DNA from: Xestospongia bergquistia
Taxonomy: Eukaryota > Porifera > Demospongiae > Haplosclerida > Petrosiidae
Direction of reading: 5' to 3'
Assembly: GCA_963965975.1 (NCBI GenBank)
Contig: OZ014421.1
Span: forward strand, 1,307,001 to 1,371,000
DNA length: 64,000 nt
Within the stretch, counting starts at the first letter, position 1; the number at the start of each line of letters is the position of its first letter. The notes under the pieces are model-generated. The model was not told where the DNA came from. It worked only from the letters and a program-made list of their open reading frames with translations, and did no database searches. Shown here in pieces: positions 44,661 through 57,469 of the stretch. Position numbers and translations under genes: made by a program.

Positions 44661-47600
44661 TTATTAATCATATAATCTGTAACACCCACTATTATTATAT
44701 ACATGTTGTTGTACCATATTATTGACTGTGATAACATTAAAAACTTGTTTTATGTCATATGTCTGTTATGATAAGCACTCGTGTGGTAAGAGGTGACCTG
44801 TACACTATTTGAATGTAATTGCCAAGTAGTCTCTTACTAGATGTACATAAAGACAACTGTGCTTTTAGACTGTGGAAATAAGAACAAAACTCTCAAAATT
44901 AAGTCACTAACATGTGAGGTCACAAATAATTGAATTTATCTCTTTATATTGATGGAATGAGTGTTTTATTCAACATTTCACAATAGAATGAGATAGCTAT
45001 CATTTGATATGAGAAGACTCATAAATAGTTTTATATTGTAGACATTTATAAAAGTCAGCAGTTGTCTAATAGAATTCCCCAGAGTATATATACAGATTGG
45101 TCTCATAGAAATGGTAGAGACAGTCTCATCTTAAGACAGTGTTTACTATTTAGTTTAAGTGAGTATAGTACACTGAATTTAGGATCTAGTACAAAACTTT
45201 ATAACTGTATTAATCACAAGGTTATTTATATTAGTATTGTATCATTTTTTAAATTAAAATTTTTAAAATGATTCATAAACATTTTGATACACAAATCCAT
45301 ACAAAGTACACTGAAGTGTATGCACATACTCAATAAAAACATTGAAGATTATATAAAACATTTACAATAACAGCCCTAATACAGTATTTTTCTAAAACAA
45401 TATTAGTTCAAACAATAATGAGCAACATCAACAGTCATTTCATTAACACGTAAGTAATGAAAAGATTATGTTATTTATTTTATATATACATCTAGTACTT
45501 TTACTAAATACAACCAGTATTACAATATATTATATTGATTAAATCAGTCGGTCACATTTTAGAGTGTGACCATTAAAAAAACTATGTATAGAAGCAATAT
45601 CACATTGATGCAAATTTTGATGTTAAAATATTGCCTGCTAAAACTGTAATATTCTTTAACTGTATCAAGTATACTGTAAACGAAATAATAGGAAATGACT
45701 TAAGATCTAATATCTACTAGCCACTCCTGTATTTACTAGTGGAGAAACTTAGCAATAATATTTTTATGAGCCGTGCAACCATTACTAAACATACATAAAC
45801 CATATTGACTGTGATCACACTATCACTTCTCTGTATCATATATGTCTGTTGTAATAAACAGTTATATGGTGAGTAGAGTTAAAGGTGACCTGTACAGTAT
45901 TTGATTGTCATGTGATCTGTCACTAGATGTACATAAACATTAGCAGTTTGTTATAATAGAAAAAGTGACTATGTATCACATAAGCCAACAATAACACATT
46001 AAATAGAATACTGTATAGCACTTGAATTAAATAGTTGCTGAGACAAAACATTTTGGTATTATTCTTGTTACAAGAAATTACAAATATAAATGATATCTAA
46101 TAAGTAATATATTGTCATAATAAATACTTGACTGTGTCAAGCAGAAAATTGTAAATTAACAATACACAATAAGGAGTTGTATTATCGTAGTGAAGGATAC
46201 TTTATATCACAGCATTTAGTGCTTTGGAGGTATTTGTAGCTCAAAAAGATTAGAAGATGATGACATTAAGTGTTATTGAGGTTGATAAGAAACTAAGGAT
46301 GATGACATCATGTGTTATTAGCTTAAGAAGAGCAGCCATTATCACATTTAGTACTATTGAGTACCTCAATGACACAAGATAAACATGACATCTATAGAAA
46401 TCAGGAACATCATAGATATATGTAGTGTATAATAACATAAACTAATTAAGAATGCACATTAAGGAGTACTCCCATATAAATTAATAAAAGGAAACTTTAC
46501 CACTATATATTATCTAAAAGCTATTAAAATAAATAAGCTGTTTTATCTGATATATGAACCTATAAGTTGAATGAATCCCTACAAAATATAAATACATCAA
46601 AACATTTGTTTGAATGTATTAATCAACCAATTATCTGTTTTACTCTAGCTGGCCTTGCCCATTTCATGATATCAACAAAAATATGATGTAACTCTATTTA
46701 TAAGAATATATTTCTCCTGAAAATTAGTAGATATGTATCTTTCTTCCATCTTAGAATTGTGACCTGTGTGATAAGAATATATCAGCATTATCACCTTAAA
46801 TACATTATCAATTAATAAAATTACTGCTTTAATTGTAACTTCATGCACTGCTAATTTTCTTGTAATGAACTCTTTATGATTATATTAATTAATAATTAAT
46901 CTAATCATAAGGTGATTAAGTGAGTGAAATTGGAAATAATATTAATTTATATTCACATTTCACATCTTTTTCATCTAGTTTTGGCGTCTAGCTTGGTGAT
47001 GGAAAATTGGAGATAATGCTACAAATTTTATTGTATAGTGCAGGGATTTCAGAGAGCCAATCAGATTGCCAGTGTCACATGACATAGACCTGAAGACTAT
47101 TAATTAAAATCACTTAGAGAATATATAAGGTATAGCAATAAGTATTTTAATAAAAGTCATAAACCACAGTCCATTTAACAGAAGTAAAAATCCATAACAA
47201 CAACAAAATAAACTATGAAAAGCCAAAGGTTCTATGTAGTCCAATAATCAGAATACCAATTAACAAGTCAATGTGTACTGTGTTACAAAAGCAACATCAT
47301 TATATAATCAGGAAGCCAAAACTAGTGTGATCCTTCTGTAGTCAGAAAAGACACAAGTTACTGTGTAGTCACATTGAAAAGTAAGAAAATTTGCAAGCAA
47401 AAGCATGTTCTATAGTGTGTAGTTCAGTAGTAATCCAATTAGGAATCCAACTACTAGTGTGACAATTCTCTAGTCAGAAAACCACAAAAGTTACTGTATA
47501 ATATATTGGTTAGAAACTGAAGCAACAAGTAACAGTGAGCTGTGTATAATGCATAGTTCAATGGTAAAGTAATTAGGAAGTTAACATTATGTTGTGTAAT

Positions 47601-48673
47601 GTAGTTAGAGCTATTATAACAAGTTGAAGGTATATATATTACTATGTACCATGTAGTTTAGCAGTAGATAATGAATGATATAAACCAAATAGAAGTCAAA
47701 GTTATTGTATAGTTCACTAAAACCAAATAAGAAGCCACATTCATTATAAGAGAGTGGGTATGCATACAATAGTAACTATTTGTCCTGTAAATGATCTAGT
47801 CTCCTTCATTCTACAGTAAGTGTGATGTCACTATGATGTCACTATGTCCTTGTTTAGTGAGTAATGTAGTCACTGACAAGAATATGTTAGTTAGAATGTA
47901 TAAACTAGGTACAGCATACAAACTATCACACCTTTTTTTGCACTAGGTAACCTTAAAATATTCTATTCTGTTACCTGTAAACTTAGTTGCTTTTGCGATA
48001 TTTTGCAGTAACAAGAGTATCATATTCAAGCAAGCAATTGTAGTCTATTGTGATCTTTTTTATAACTAGTTTCATTCATTGGTTAATATTTTAATTTTTA
48101 TATATTAATTATCTCTATTATATTAGGGGCATAGTATTAAATTATGAAGAGATAGAGAATGTATTAAGATATCATAGAAGCAAGACAAAGTTCTCAGTAA
48201 CAACAATAAATAATAAAACTTGTTAACTCTAATCTTATTATAAAAGTATATAATGACCAATGTGGCATGCATTTTAAATATTTTTTAGAGTAGACAGTAC
48301 TATCATTTCTTATTATAAGCATAACTTAATGTGTTGAATACAGTGTAGACTATATAGTATGATATGGTCAACTCTTTTATAGAGAGGAACATTCTACTCC
48401 ATATGGAAGAGGTCCTACCATACTAGACTAAATCCTGACAGTACCACTTTATTATATTTATAATATATGTAACTACATCAGTCTACATGTATTATAATGT
48501 ACTGAAATTAACTGAACTATTTTTTGCAACTGATAGACTGCTTGAAATGGATAAACAGCAGACTTAATTAATGTATGGATTATTAGTTAATTAGTCTGAA
48601 AAAAGGGCGTAACTCATTATTAATAGGGGCGTGTCTTTTTTATGAAAAATTATGAATGAGTAAAGGCTGAGAC
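44661..48673. other. Spacer between the array and the first kelch-kinase gene
   Basis: Up to about 46450 this is array spacer DNA (GACTTAAGATCTAATATCTA near 45700, AACAATAACACATTAAATAG near 45990). About 47215-47740 is a run of degenerate direct repeats around TAGTTCAGTAGTAATCCAAT. An imperfect hairpin lies near 46870-46912. From about 48410 the DNA is the 5' flank of the kelch-kinase gene. No gene is seen. Confidence 0.55.
47215..47740. repeat. Degenerate direct repeats of the TAGTTCAATAGTAA motif
   Basis: About six diverged copies of TAGTYCARTARTAAtCcAAT followed by TAGGAAG and CCAAAA-type sequence. The same motif is clustered near 5200-5600, 13310-13560, 20990-21560 and 39960-40060. Confidence 0.5.
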
Positions 48674-51600
48674 ATGGGTATGATAATAATAGTTATCTAT
48701 TGTTATATGTGTTTGTCATATTCTACAGATTATTATGTACCTATAAAGAGGTCAGGTCACTCCACACATATAGTGGGTGACTACCTCTACATGTGGGGTG
48801 GTGCTATAGATGGTCTCCCTATGATACATAATAATGAACACAAACAGAGAATGACCTCTGTTATTGAGTTATTTCACTTACCTACTGGTAGATGGGAACA
48901 ACGACCTACCAATGGAAAACCTCCACTGGGTGTCACCCGCTATGCCTCTACAGTTATTGGTAACAGGATCTATTACTTCGGAGGCTATTGTAATCATGAT
49001 GAGTGTCGATACAATACTCTCAACTCATTAACAACAGACTCACTTACATGGAATGTACTGCTCCCTATTAATCCAAGTATGGGTCCAATGATGAAGTCAT
49101 CCTGTGGGATGATATCTCTTTCGTTTAATAATATGGATTATCTTCTGGTGTTTGGTGGATATGGTCCATATCCCACATCTAGACAACCTGGTGCTCAGTA
49201 TAGTGAGAACAGACATGCTCCTGGTAATGTTCGTACTAACGAACACCACTACTATCAGGTATCCAGTGGTAAGTAGATCGATATATCATGTTAACAATAC
49301 ATTATATATCAAGTATAGTCTTATAACTGTATATATTTCAGGTCAATGGATAGTACCAGAAATCATTGGAGAATGCCCACCTCCTTGTAATAAATTCACT
49401 CTTACATCATTACCAAATAACAAAGCTATGTTATTTGGTTTTATAACTTCTAATATTTCTGATAACACTATGTACATAGCTCAATGTACAAATACATCAG
49501 TGGTGAGTATAATATGTAATGAATTAAACTATTTAGTTACTGTATAATATTGTGGAATAATCAATTTTAAATTTGTATAAAACCATTTCTGAACACTTTA
49601 AGAGATGTGTTAATATATTTTGTTTCCTTGTTGTACCTTTTTAGTGTATAATGTTAACACCATGTTGACTATCTAATAGTAGAAAGTGATATATCTGATA
49701 GTTAATGTTGTCAAATCTATGCTGAATAAACAATACATTACAAGACATGGTTACAGTAATACTCACACATCAAAGCATCAAACGTTACATATCATAGTTT
49801 AGATAACTCCTTACTGCATTCATATTATGTATCAAAGGAACACTGAAATATTGTTAGGTAACTTCTACTGTAACAGTCAAGGTCATCTACGTTTATAGAC
49901 AGAGTATCATCACCATAACTATAAAAGGGAAAATAAATAGAGACTTCTTTAAGTGTACAGTGTCTTTATTATTATTTTAGGAAGTTTTATTAATAAACAA
50001 ATGATCTGCTGTTTGTTAATATTTCTTTAGTCAATTTAGAGTTTATAGTAATAAATAAAACATTCCTTTAGTCAACAATAAGTGATGTCATATTTTCTTG
50101 ACTAAATGCCACCCTCAAATAGTAGCCACTCTCAACTAGTGGCTTTGTCTTTCCTATATGTCTTTGAAATTGATTCTTCCTTTCAATTAATGTTGCAATG
50201 GCTGTTCAAGAAATCACTCTATTGCTATATTATTCTGTCTAAAAGCTTTCAGCACCAAAAACTTTTATCAGTTAGAAAATAGCTACAGTTTGAACTTTCT
50301 TAAACAATTGAGTTCACAAGGAGGTATAATATTTCCTTAATATTTGTGACAAATCTTGAGCCATTATTTGCTAGCTAATATTAAAAGTTATAAGCTATTT
50401 TTTGTCAGAAAGGCTCAGAAGAATTTTAAATCCTGAAGCTTTAATGATTCAGAGTTATAATTAAATGTTGATGTTAATTGGTGACACATTGAAATGGTAA
50501 TATTCATTGTTGTAGATCAAATTAAAGTCCCGATAAAACTATAAAATAAGAAATATTTTAAAAATATTCCCTGTATTATAGTATTAATTATTGCTATGTT
50601 AATTGTATAATACATCAACTTGAGTATTATCTACTCAGCACTGGGAAAAGTTAAGGGAACCACTTCCCAAATCATTGAATTGGCCTCAGAAGAGATCAGA
50701 TCATGCTGCTGCTCTTATCAGTGACCTACATGTGATGGTGGTGGGTGGAGTCAGTACTCCTGATAGCTGGTTATTTAACGTTTATACAAGGACATGGACA
50801 AAGGTTAGTTGTTAGTTATCATTGACCTAACACTAAGTGAGTTAATCTACAATATGAGAGGATGCAGTAAAGAGTGACCATTTGAACTTTGCCCTCTAAA
50901 ATAGTCCTCATAACAAATTTAGTATTAATAGTAATTTTTAAGACCCTGGTTTTTTACTGTAAACCTGACATTATAGCATGTTAATATTTATATCATTTGT
51001 TATATCTTATTTATTTATAGTTGTATTTTTTGTTCATGTTTTAATGTCTTGTAACATGTCTACTCTACCAGTTCATTCAAGTTATAGTCTGTTACTAGAG
51101 TATATGTATCCACTGATGTTACATGTATAATGACTAGTTTATATGTAGTAATATCATAATATTATTATTATAATTTTTATATAGTATACTATATTCCATC
51201 TTATAGCTTACTCTACCTGAGTCAGTGACTAAGAGAGATATTCAGTCCCTCTCAGTATGGAATGTGTCGCCTAGCACTCTATGGGTGATAGGGTTTGGGG
51301 GATATTATCATGGTAAACTAAATAATACTTCATTAATAGAACTTAGTAAGTAATGTCTATTGATCATAACATTTTCATATAGTACACACACACACATTAT
51401 CAGTATTATCACAGTATGAAATACAAGTGTTGACACACTAACTGTTTGTATTATTAACTAGTTTCATAACTCAATACTACTGTAACATACTATATCATTC
51501 ACTGTAGTATATAATGATGACCAGTGGACTGTAGGAGATATATTAAGTGACCTAAAGTCAACTGAAGAGTATCAGCTTAAACTACGACAGAAGAGACAAG

Positions 51601-52802
51601 AGACATCTCTAGAAGTGAAAGATAGAGAAATCCAACACTTAGCTCGACAACTCGAGGCTACCAACATAGAGTTACAAGATACCAAGCAACAGCTTGCAAG
51701 AGTTCTTCAAGAAGACCTTCAGACAAAGGAAATACAACTACAGCAACTACGTCAACAACTTCAAGAAAAACAACAATTGGTTACAGAGTCACAACAAGCT
51801 CAAGCTGCACTCCAATATCAGCATGACAATAGAGAAAGATTACTTCAACAACAGCTACAAGAACAAGAAGAGAGGGAACGACAACATTTACAGGAGAGCC
51901 AAGAAAGAGAAAGAGTACTACGTCAAGAATGTGACAATTTTCGTCAACAATTTCAAGAATCAATAGCTACTCTTCAACAAAGACAACATACTATAGCCAC
52001 TCTTCAACAACAAGTTCAACAGTTACAAGAACAGTCTCACTGGGTAGTAAGGAGGGAAGAGATTGAGGTAACTAATGAGACTCTTGGGAGAGGTGGTTGG
52101 GGAGAAGTCAAAGTGGCTAAGTTTCGTGGTCTTAGAGTAGCTGCCAAATGTCTTCATGAAGTTATCCTGTCACCATATAACATATCAGTTTTCACAAGAG
52201 AAATGGAGATTGCTGCTCGAGTACGTCATCCCAATTTACTCCAATTCATTGGAGCCACTCGAGTAGGTACTCCTATCATCCTTTCAGAACTAATGCCTAC
52301 TAGCCTTCGTAAAGAACTAGAAGATGGTCCTCTACCCTATCATGCTGTTCTGACTATCAGTCAAGATATAGCCTGTGGTCTCAACTATCTCCACCTCTTT
52401 AAACCAGACCCTATACTACATAGAGATGTTAGCACTGCTAATGTCCTTCTTCAGCCAATTAGTGGTGGGTGGAGAGCCAAGGTATCAGACTATGGTTCAG
52501 CTAATCTTCAACCAATGATTGGTCGTACAGTCAATCCAGGTAATCCAGTTTATTCTGCTCCAGAAGCTGGTGTGCCACAAGAGCATTCTCCTGCAATGGA
52601 TGTCTACAGTTATGGTGTTGTCTTGATTGAGATGATGATCTGTCGTATTCCTGTGGTAGCAGAGAGACAACGTCACATTAATGCTATTCAACAACCAATG
52701 TTTAAAGCTCTTATTGAACGTTGTTTGAAGGAGAATCGCAGAGAACGTCCAACAATGTCAGAGATCATAGCAGACCTCAATGGACTATTTAGTATACAAT
52801 AA
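48674..52802 (+). CDS. Kelch / coiled-coil / TKL protein kinase, copy 1
   Basis: Multi-exon model with GT-AG junctions: 48674-48677, 48729-49268, 49342-49502, 50639-50803, 51207-51345, 51508-52802 (767 residues). Kelch motifs are Y-L-Y-M-W-G-G, I-Y-Y-F-G-G, L-L-V-F-G-G, A-M-L-F-G-F, V-M-V-V-G-G and V-I-G-F-G-G, enough for a six-bladed propeller (about residues 5-335). A Gln/Glu-rich coiled coil follows (about 365-515). The kinase domain (about 521-764) has G-R-G-G-W-G-E-V, the V-A-A-K lysine, an alpha-C Glu in F-T-R-E-M-E, H-R-D-V-S-T-A-N, D-Y-G in place of D-F-G, and A-P-E. All catalytic residues are present, so it should be active, probably in the cytoplasm. The first intron is 51 bp and in frame; if retained it gives a hydrophobic N-terminus. 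AATAAA at 53089-53094 may be the poly(A) signal. Confidence 0.85.
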
Positions 52803-53719
52803 TATAATGTGTATTACAATTTTTTATGGTAACCTTATTGTAATAGTTTAGTCATTGTACTATTATGCATTGCCATTTTAATAATATTACCATAGTTTGT
52901 CCTTTTGACTGTATTAGTAACGAATTCTATAGTTTATTCCATTATTGTCAAGAAATAATTTTGTCTTTAGTACTGTTAATTCTTCTGAATCACCTTCATT
53001 GTAGAATAATGTTAAAGGCTAAAAACCTCTTTTGTCATTTTACTTACAGCAATCCTTATTTTAACACAATTAAGAAACTTGGCTAGTTAATAAATAGTCT
53101 ACAACTAGAAGATAGTATTGTCTTATGCACAGCAATTGAAAAAAATATATTAAAATTAATTATTTTCACGAGTCATTCGATAGAGGAATATTTGAAACTA
53201 AATTCTTTGATATAAACATAAAGTGTATCATGTTAACATTAAGTATTTAGTTGTTTACAGTTGCAGAATATATGACTTGTTGATAGTATTCATGGACGGT
53301 CTAAAGAGGACTAGTGACTCCTATGTGACTAGACATTTAAGAAAATGATAAAGAGGTGATAAAGATGTTTAATGAAAGTCATGTAATGCATGCAGTCCTA
53401 GATAAGCATCTTGACTGACTATGAATAATGTTTTCCTTTTGCTGCCATATAAAATTCCTGTTTATTGGATGTCAAATTTCACAGTATTATGACATAGAAT
53501 GACTGAAATTTTAGTATATATATTTAATAGTTATGTAGCATTCCAACCTCTCTAGAACTTAGAATGTTTGAATGGTCAGATGCAACCAAATGTTCACAGC
53601 ATATTAGGTAAATAATATTCATGAATGTCAATAGTTACTTTATGCTTGTTATTTCATTTGTAGCTCTTGATATTTGGAATACTAAAATTGTAAAATCTAG
53701 GACTTTTTGTCGCACACAT
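52803..53719. other. 3' flank of kelch-kinase copy 1
   Basis: No gene is seen. The first 70 bp resemble the 3' flank of the second kinase gene (TTTTTATGGTAACCTTATTG against TTTTTAGTAGTGACCTTTTT). The small ORF at 52865-53086 has no support. Confidence 0.5.
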
Positions 53720-53960
53720 ACATGAGTTTGCATATGTGAGGTGGAGGGATCTGTCATGCCAGCTGGGGACCTAGGAAAATGTCTGGGTTACTGGTGGAGG
53801 GGAGACCTATCCGCATCTATATCTATTGACGAGAACATCAGGAAAGCCCGTCATGCTTTTTCCACTTTGGTAGTGTTGGTGTGTTTCAAAGTGATGTTAG
53901 TCCACTGTCTTCAAGAGCTGTGCTGGAGTCATGTATTATACTGGTCTTGTTGTTTGGATG
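53720..53960 (+). mobile_element. LINE (non-LTR retrotransposon) remnant, left part
   Basis: A frame here encodes K-C-L-G-Y-W-W-R-G-D-L-S-A-S-I-S-I, then E-N-I-R-K-A-R-H-A-F. This is typical of the region following the reverse-transcriptase core in metazoan LINEs. A frameshift follows near 53870. The piece stops at 53960 in an L-L-F-G-C motif, which resumes at 57712. Confidence 0.6.
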
Positions 53961-54494
53961 CACTGTAAAAATTAATATGTCATTTCAACAACTAATTTGT
54001 ACCTTACACTACAAAAAATTTGTTAAAACAACCATTATTTTTGGTTAAATCCATTGAAACTGAGATGACCTTTTTGAAAGTTAATTTGACTACATTAAAT
54101 GTTAGGTAATTTAAATACAAAATAATTGTTTGCTTTGACCCAATTTATGAGGTAAAAACAACATTTTCTTTTACTTGATATAACTATTTTAATGAATATA
54201 AAATTACCTATTTTAAACTGTTTAATTTAGTTTAGGATATTGGTTAATACAACATACTAGTTAGTTAAATTAACCATTATAGTTGGGCTAATTGTAAACT
54301 CTACTTAAGTTAAAATTGGTAATACATTAATAGTAATAATCTATTTAAAAAAATAGATACAATTGGGACCAAATATAGAAATTATTTAGCACATAATAAC
54401 TATACTTGAATTAACAATATAATTATATTTTGTCCTATCAGTAATTGTAAAACAACAAAAGACTAATCATAACAATAATATTATATTTCCTATT

Positions 54495-54983
54495 CAGGGT
54501 TTCATTTAGAAAAATGGACAGGGGGGGATAATACTTTAAGAAAATTTAGGGAAACGAAAGGACTGTGCATGACAGCATGTCCTTTAGGGTGGTCTGGAGG
54601 CATGCCCCCAGAAGATTTCTGAATTTTAGACCCTCTGAGATCTCTTCTGGCACATTTTCAGACAATTTGTGGTTTTCAAATGACATGATGAGATGATCAT
54701 ATTTCTGGTGCTGATAAGATACTTAACACCTATAGACCAAGTTATACTGGTGCTGATAAGAGTAATTTCAACACCCATAGACTATTGGTGTTTAGGTTAA
54801 AAACTGTACATTCTCCTTATGTTTAGCCTATGGTTATCTTATGCTGTATATTCCTTGTGTTGAGTTTCAGTTCTGTATACTTTACATCCAATTACCCCTT
54901 GAAAAAAATGGCTAACCTAATTTCCAAGGCAAGGCGAGACTCTGGCAAGGGGGAGAAAATGCCCCCCCTAGAATGAAACCCTG
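54495..54983. mobile_element. Non-autonomous DNA transposon with CAGGGTTTCATT ends
   Basis: Begins CAGGGTTTCATTTAG and ends CTAGAATGAAACCCTG. It is flanked by a 5-bp direct repeat, CTATT (54490-54494 and 54984-54988). About 489 bp, G-rich just inside the left end and C-rich just inside the right end, with no coding capacity. CAGGG ends recall hAT elements, but the 5-bp duplication does not fit the usual 8 bp. Confidence 0.7.
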
Positions 54984-55053
54984 CTATTAACAATTTAAAA
55001 AAACAAACACAAAAACATTATTATTATAATTATTTAAGATTGATTTTTTCAAG

Positions 55054-57183
55054 TTAAATGACAAACTTTTGTATGTCTGTAGTTACCATAAGGTATGTAG
55101 CATTTTTCTGTTTCTCTTCTTCAGCAGAAGCTGGTAGATTCAAAATAAATTCTTGAAAGAATAAGGTCACTTCTTGAACTTGTTTTTCATAGCATAAGTT
55201 GAATATGTAGTGAGATATAAAACACAAATTCAGCCCTTTAGCAAAACCATCAGTCTGTGTTAAAACAAGGTCATCCACAAAAACAAAATAATGAATACTG
55301 AATCTTCATTTTCAAAACTGGCAAAGCGTAGGGCTGTTCTCTTTGGACTCCTTTTAGCAATGTCTGAAGGATCATCAGTCATCTGCGAAGAGCAAACATA
55401 TAATGAGTATTAATTAATTGCATTAATTGTTCCAGTGAATGTCAAGAATAACTAATAGCTGCATTAAATTTGCTTTTATACCATTCAATCTCATGAAAGG
55501 TAGCACATGCATACATTTTCATAAAATTACATCTAAAAACTTACCATATATTTTTCATATATATAATTAGTACATCTTCACTTCCTTTTTTTGGCAAAAG
55601 TTTACATAAGGCAGATAGAGCAACTTTCTGTTTCTGGTTATCATCACCTACAATTTAAAACACTAGATATTATTTTACCACTTCACTTCATAATATTAAT
55701 TTAAAAATCACCTTTATATTTCATTTGCTCCATTAAAAGCGTTTCAGCTTGTTTTTCAGATAAACTAGTGTTACTACAATATTCTATAATAGCTGGGACC
55801 CACTTATTTGTCCAACAATCAATAGTAGCTTTAAAAAGCCCTGTCCTTTCAAGAATGAGATCAACCTCTTGCTCAAGCTGTTAGTAAAAGAAAGAATATA
55901 CAAATGAAATAGTAAGAAGATAATCAGTATTATTTCACTAGCACTTAAATATTTTTCTATAAACTTAACATGTTTCATAACATATTAGGATCAGCTAGGA
56001 ATAATGTATACTTAGTTTTACCACATAGCTTTTCTGTAGTTCACTATAAGTTTTAATAGACTAGTTACACTAATTTCATCAGAGTCAAGTAAAACATGTT
56101 CACGTCTCTTTGTGAATGTCTGTCAAGACAAAGACAACACAATCTCTTTGCGTGGATTTTCTTTTTCCAATTCCTTCTGTAACAATAACGTATTTCGAGA
56201 CACAGTAATACTATCATCAGCAGTGTCTCTGAGTGGAGGATTAAAGTCTTTTTTTGGACCACATTTTCATTTTGGGGTTTGATTTCCTTCATTGTGACTA
56301 TTCTGTGGCTTTTTTTTTGGAGTACCTCTCACATTATGGACTCGTTCAATAATTTTTTTTCCCAAGAGCCCTGCAATCAAGTTAAATCTTATGATTCACA
56401 AATTAAGAAACATAATTATATAAGCAATAAACAAAACCACATAGAAACCATAGAAAACACCTTTTAACCACTAATTACTAGACAGTTTATACAACATAAC
56501 CTCAGTGAATATATTTATGTTGTAGGCTCTTTTATGTTAATTATATTTTAGGCAACTCACATATCCAGAAACTTTGTGTCCAATATCTTTCATAAAATCA
56601 TATTTCTTGACAAGCATTTTTGCAACTTCAGTACAAAATTCTTTATTTGGTCTTGGATTAAATGAGTACATTTGAACCACAAGGTCACGAACTATTTCAC
56701 AACGAACTTCTCTCACCAGGGATAGCTTTTGTTCTTGGTTTGTTAATGCATTCCATAATAGATGGTCTCCATGTATCGGGTATTTTAAATTTACGCATCA
56801 TTGCAGAAGCAGAAGAAGCAACAGAAACATTATCAGATTCACTATAACTTGGAGACGACATAAGTGGAGAATACGGTATAGATTGAGGACTGTTTGCTAA
56901 ATATGGAGATTGTTCTGACATTTGAGGGTGTTGTGAAGTCTGCATTGGAACATTTTCTGCTGATGTAGCTACATGTACCTATACGTAAACATTACAATAT
57001 CTCTTGCATCCATAAACATACAATTGAAGTATATTTATTCATTGGTTATCATAAGTAAACTGCATAGACAACTAACAGCCTACCTTAGCCTGTAATCTTA
57101 GTATTTTTTACCACACCAAGCTTGGACACGAGAGATTTCATCCTCTGTCAATTCTAAGAATGCTTTGCCATCAATATCATTAC
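55054..57183 (-). pseudogene. SAM-domain (SAMD3-like) gene, decayed, multi-exon
   Basis: Exon-like blocks with splice borders on the minus strand: 57084-57183, 56561-56978, 56022-56370, 55712-55877, 55545-55647 and 55054-55382. The first encodes N-D-I-D-G-K-A-F-L-E-L-T-E-D-E-I, the second half of a SAM domain. The second has a Ser/Pro linker, then V-R-D-L-V-V-Q-M and F-C-T-E-V-A-K-M-L-V-K-K-Y-D-F. The third has R-D-T-A-D-D-S, Q-T-F-T-K-R-R-E and S-L-L-K-T-Y-S-E-L. The last has F-V-D-D-L-V-L and I-F-N-L-C-Y. This order recalls the SAMD3-like family known from fish, recognised from memory and unchecked. Frames break in several exons, often at poly-A runs, and no start or first half of the SAM domain is seen. 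It is either a pseudogene or real coding DNA with indel errors. Confidence 0.5.
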
Positions 57184-57469
57184 CTGTAACATCAATTCAG
57201 TATTCATATGTCAGTGTTTCTCGGTACTTATTGGTTGTTTTATCCTTCATGGTATTGAAATAACACTATTAAGTGATTATTATCACTATTTTTATTAAGG
57301 AAGATAAAACTTGACATATGTGTTGTTGTTTTTCTTCTGATTATTTAAAATTTAATTTTCTTATACTTATTATAACCTAGAATGTTTATTTTAGAAATAA
57401 CAAAGTTAGAAATAACATTTGATTGACATTTACATATTAAGACTGGTTATTATAGCTGAGGAAAATGTA

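Noticed and set aside
52865..53086. Small ORF after kelch-kinase copy 1
   Set aside because: No match to the corresponding region of copy 2 and no recognisable motif.
56662..56847. Plus-strand ORF across the SAMD3-like exon
   Set aside because: It is antisense to the Ser/Pro linker and K-F-K-I-P-D-T-W segment, which fits the minus-strand gene better.
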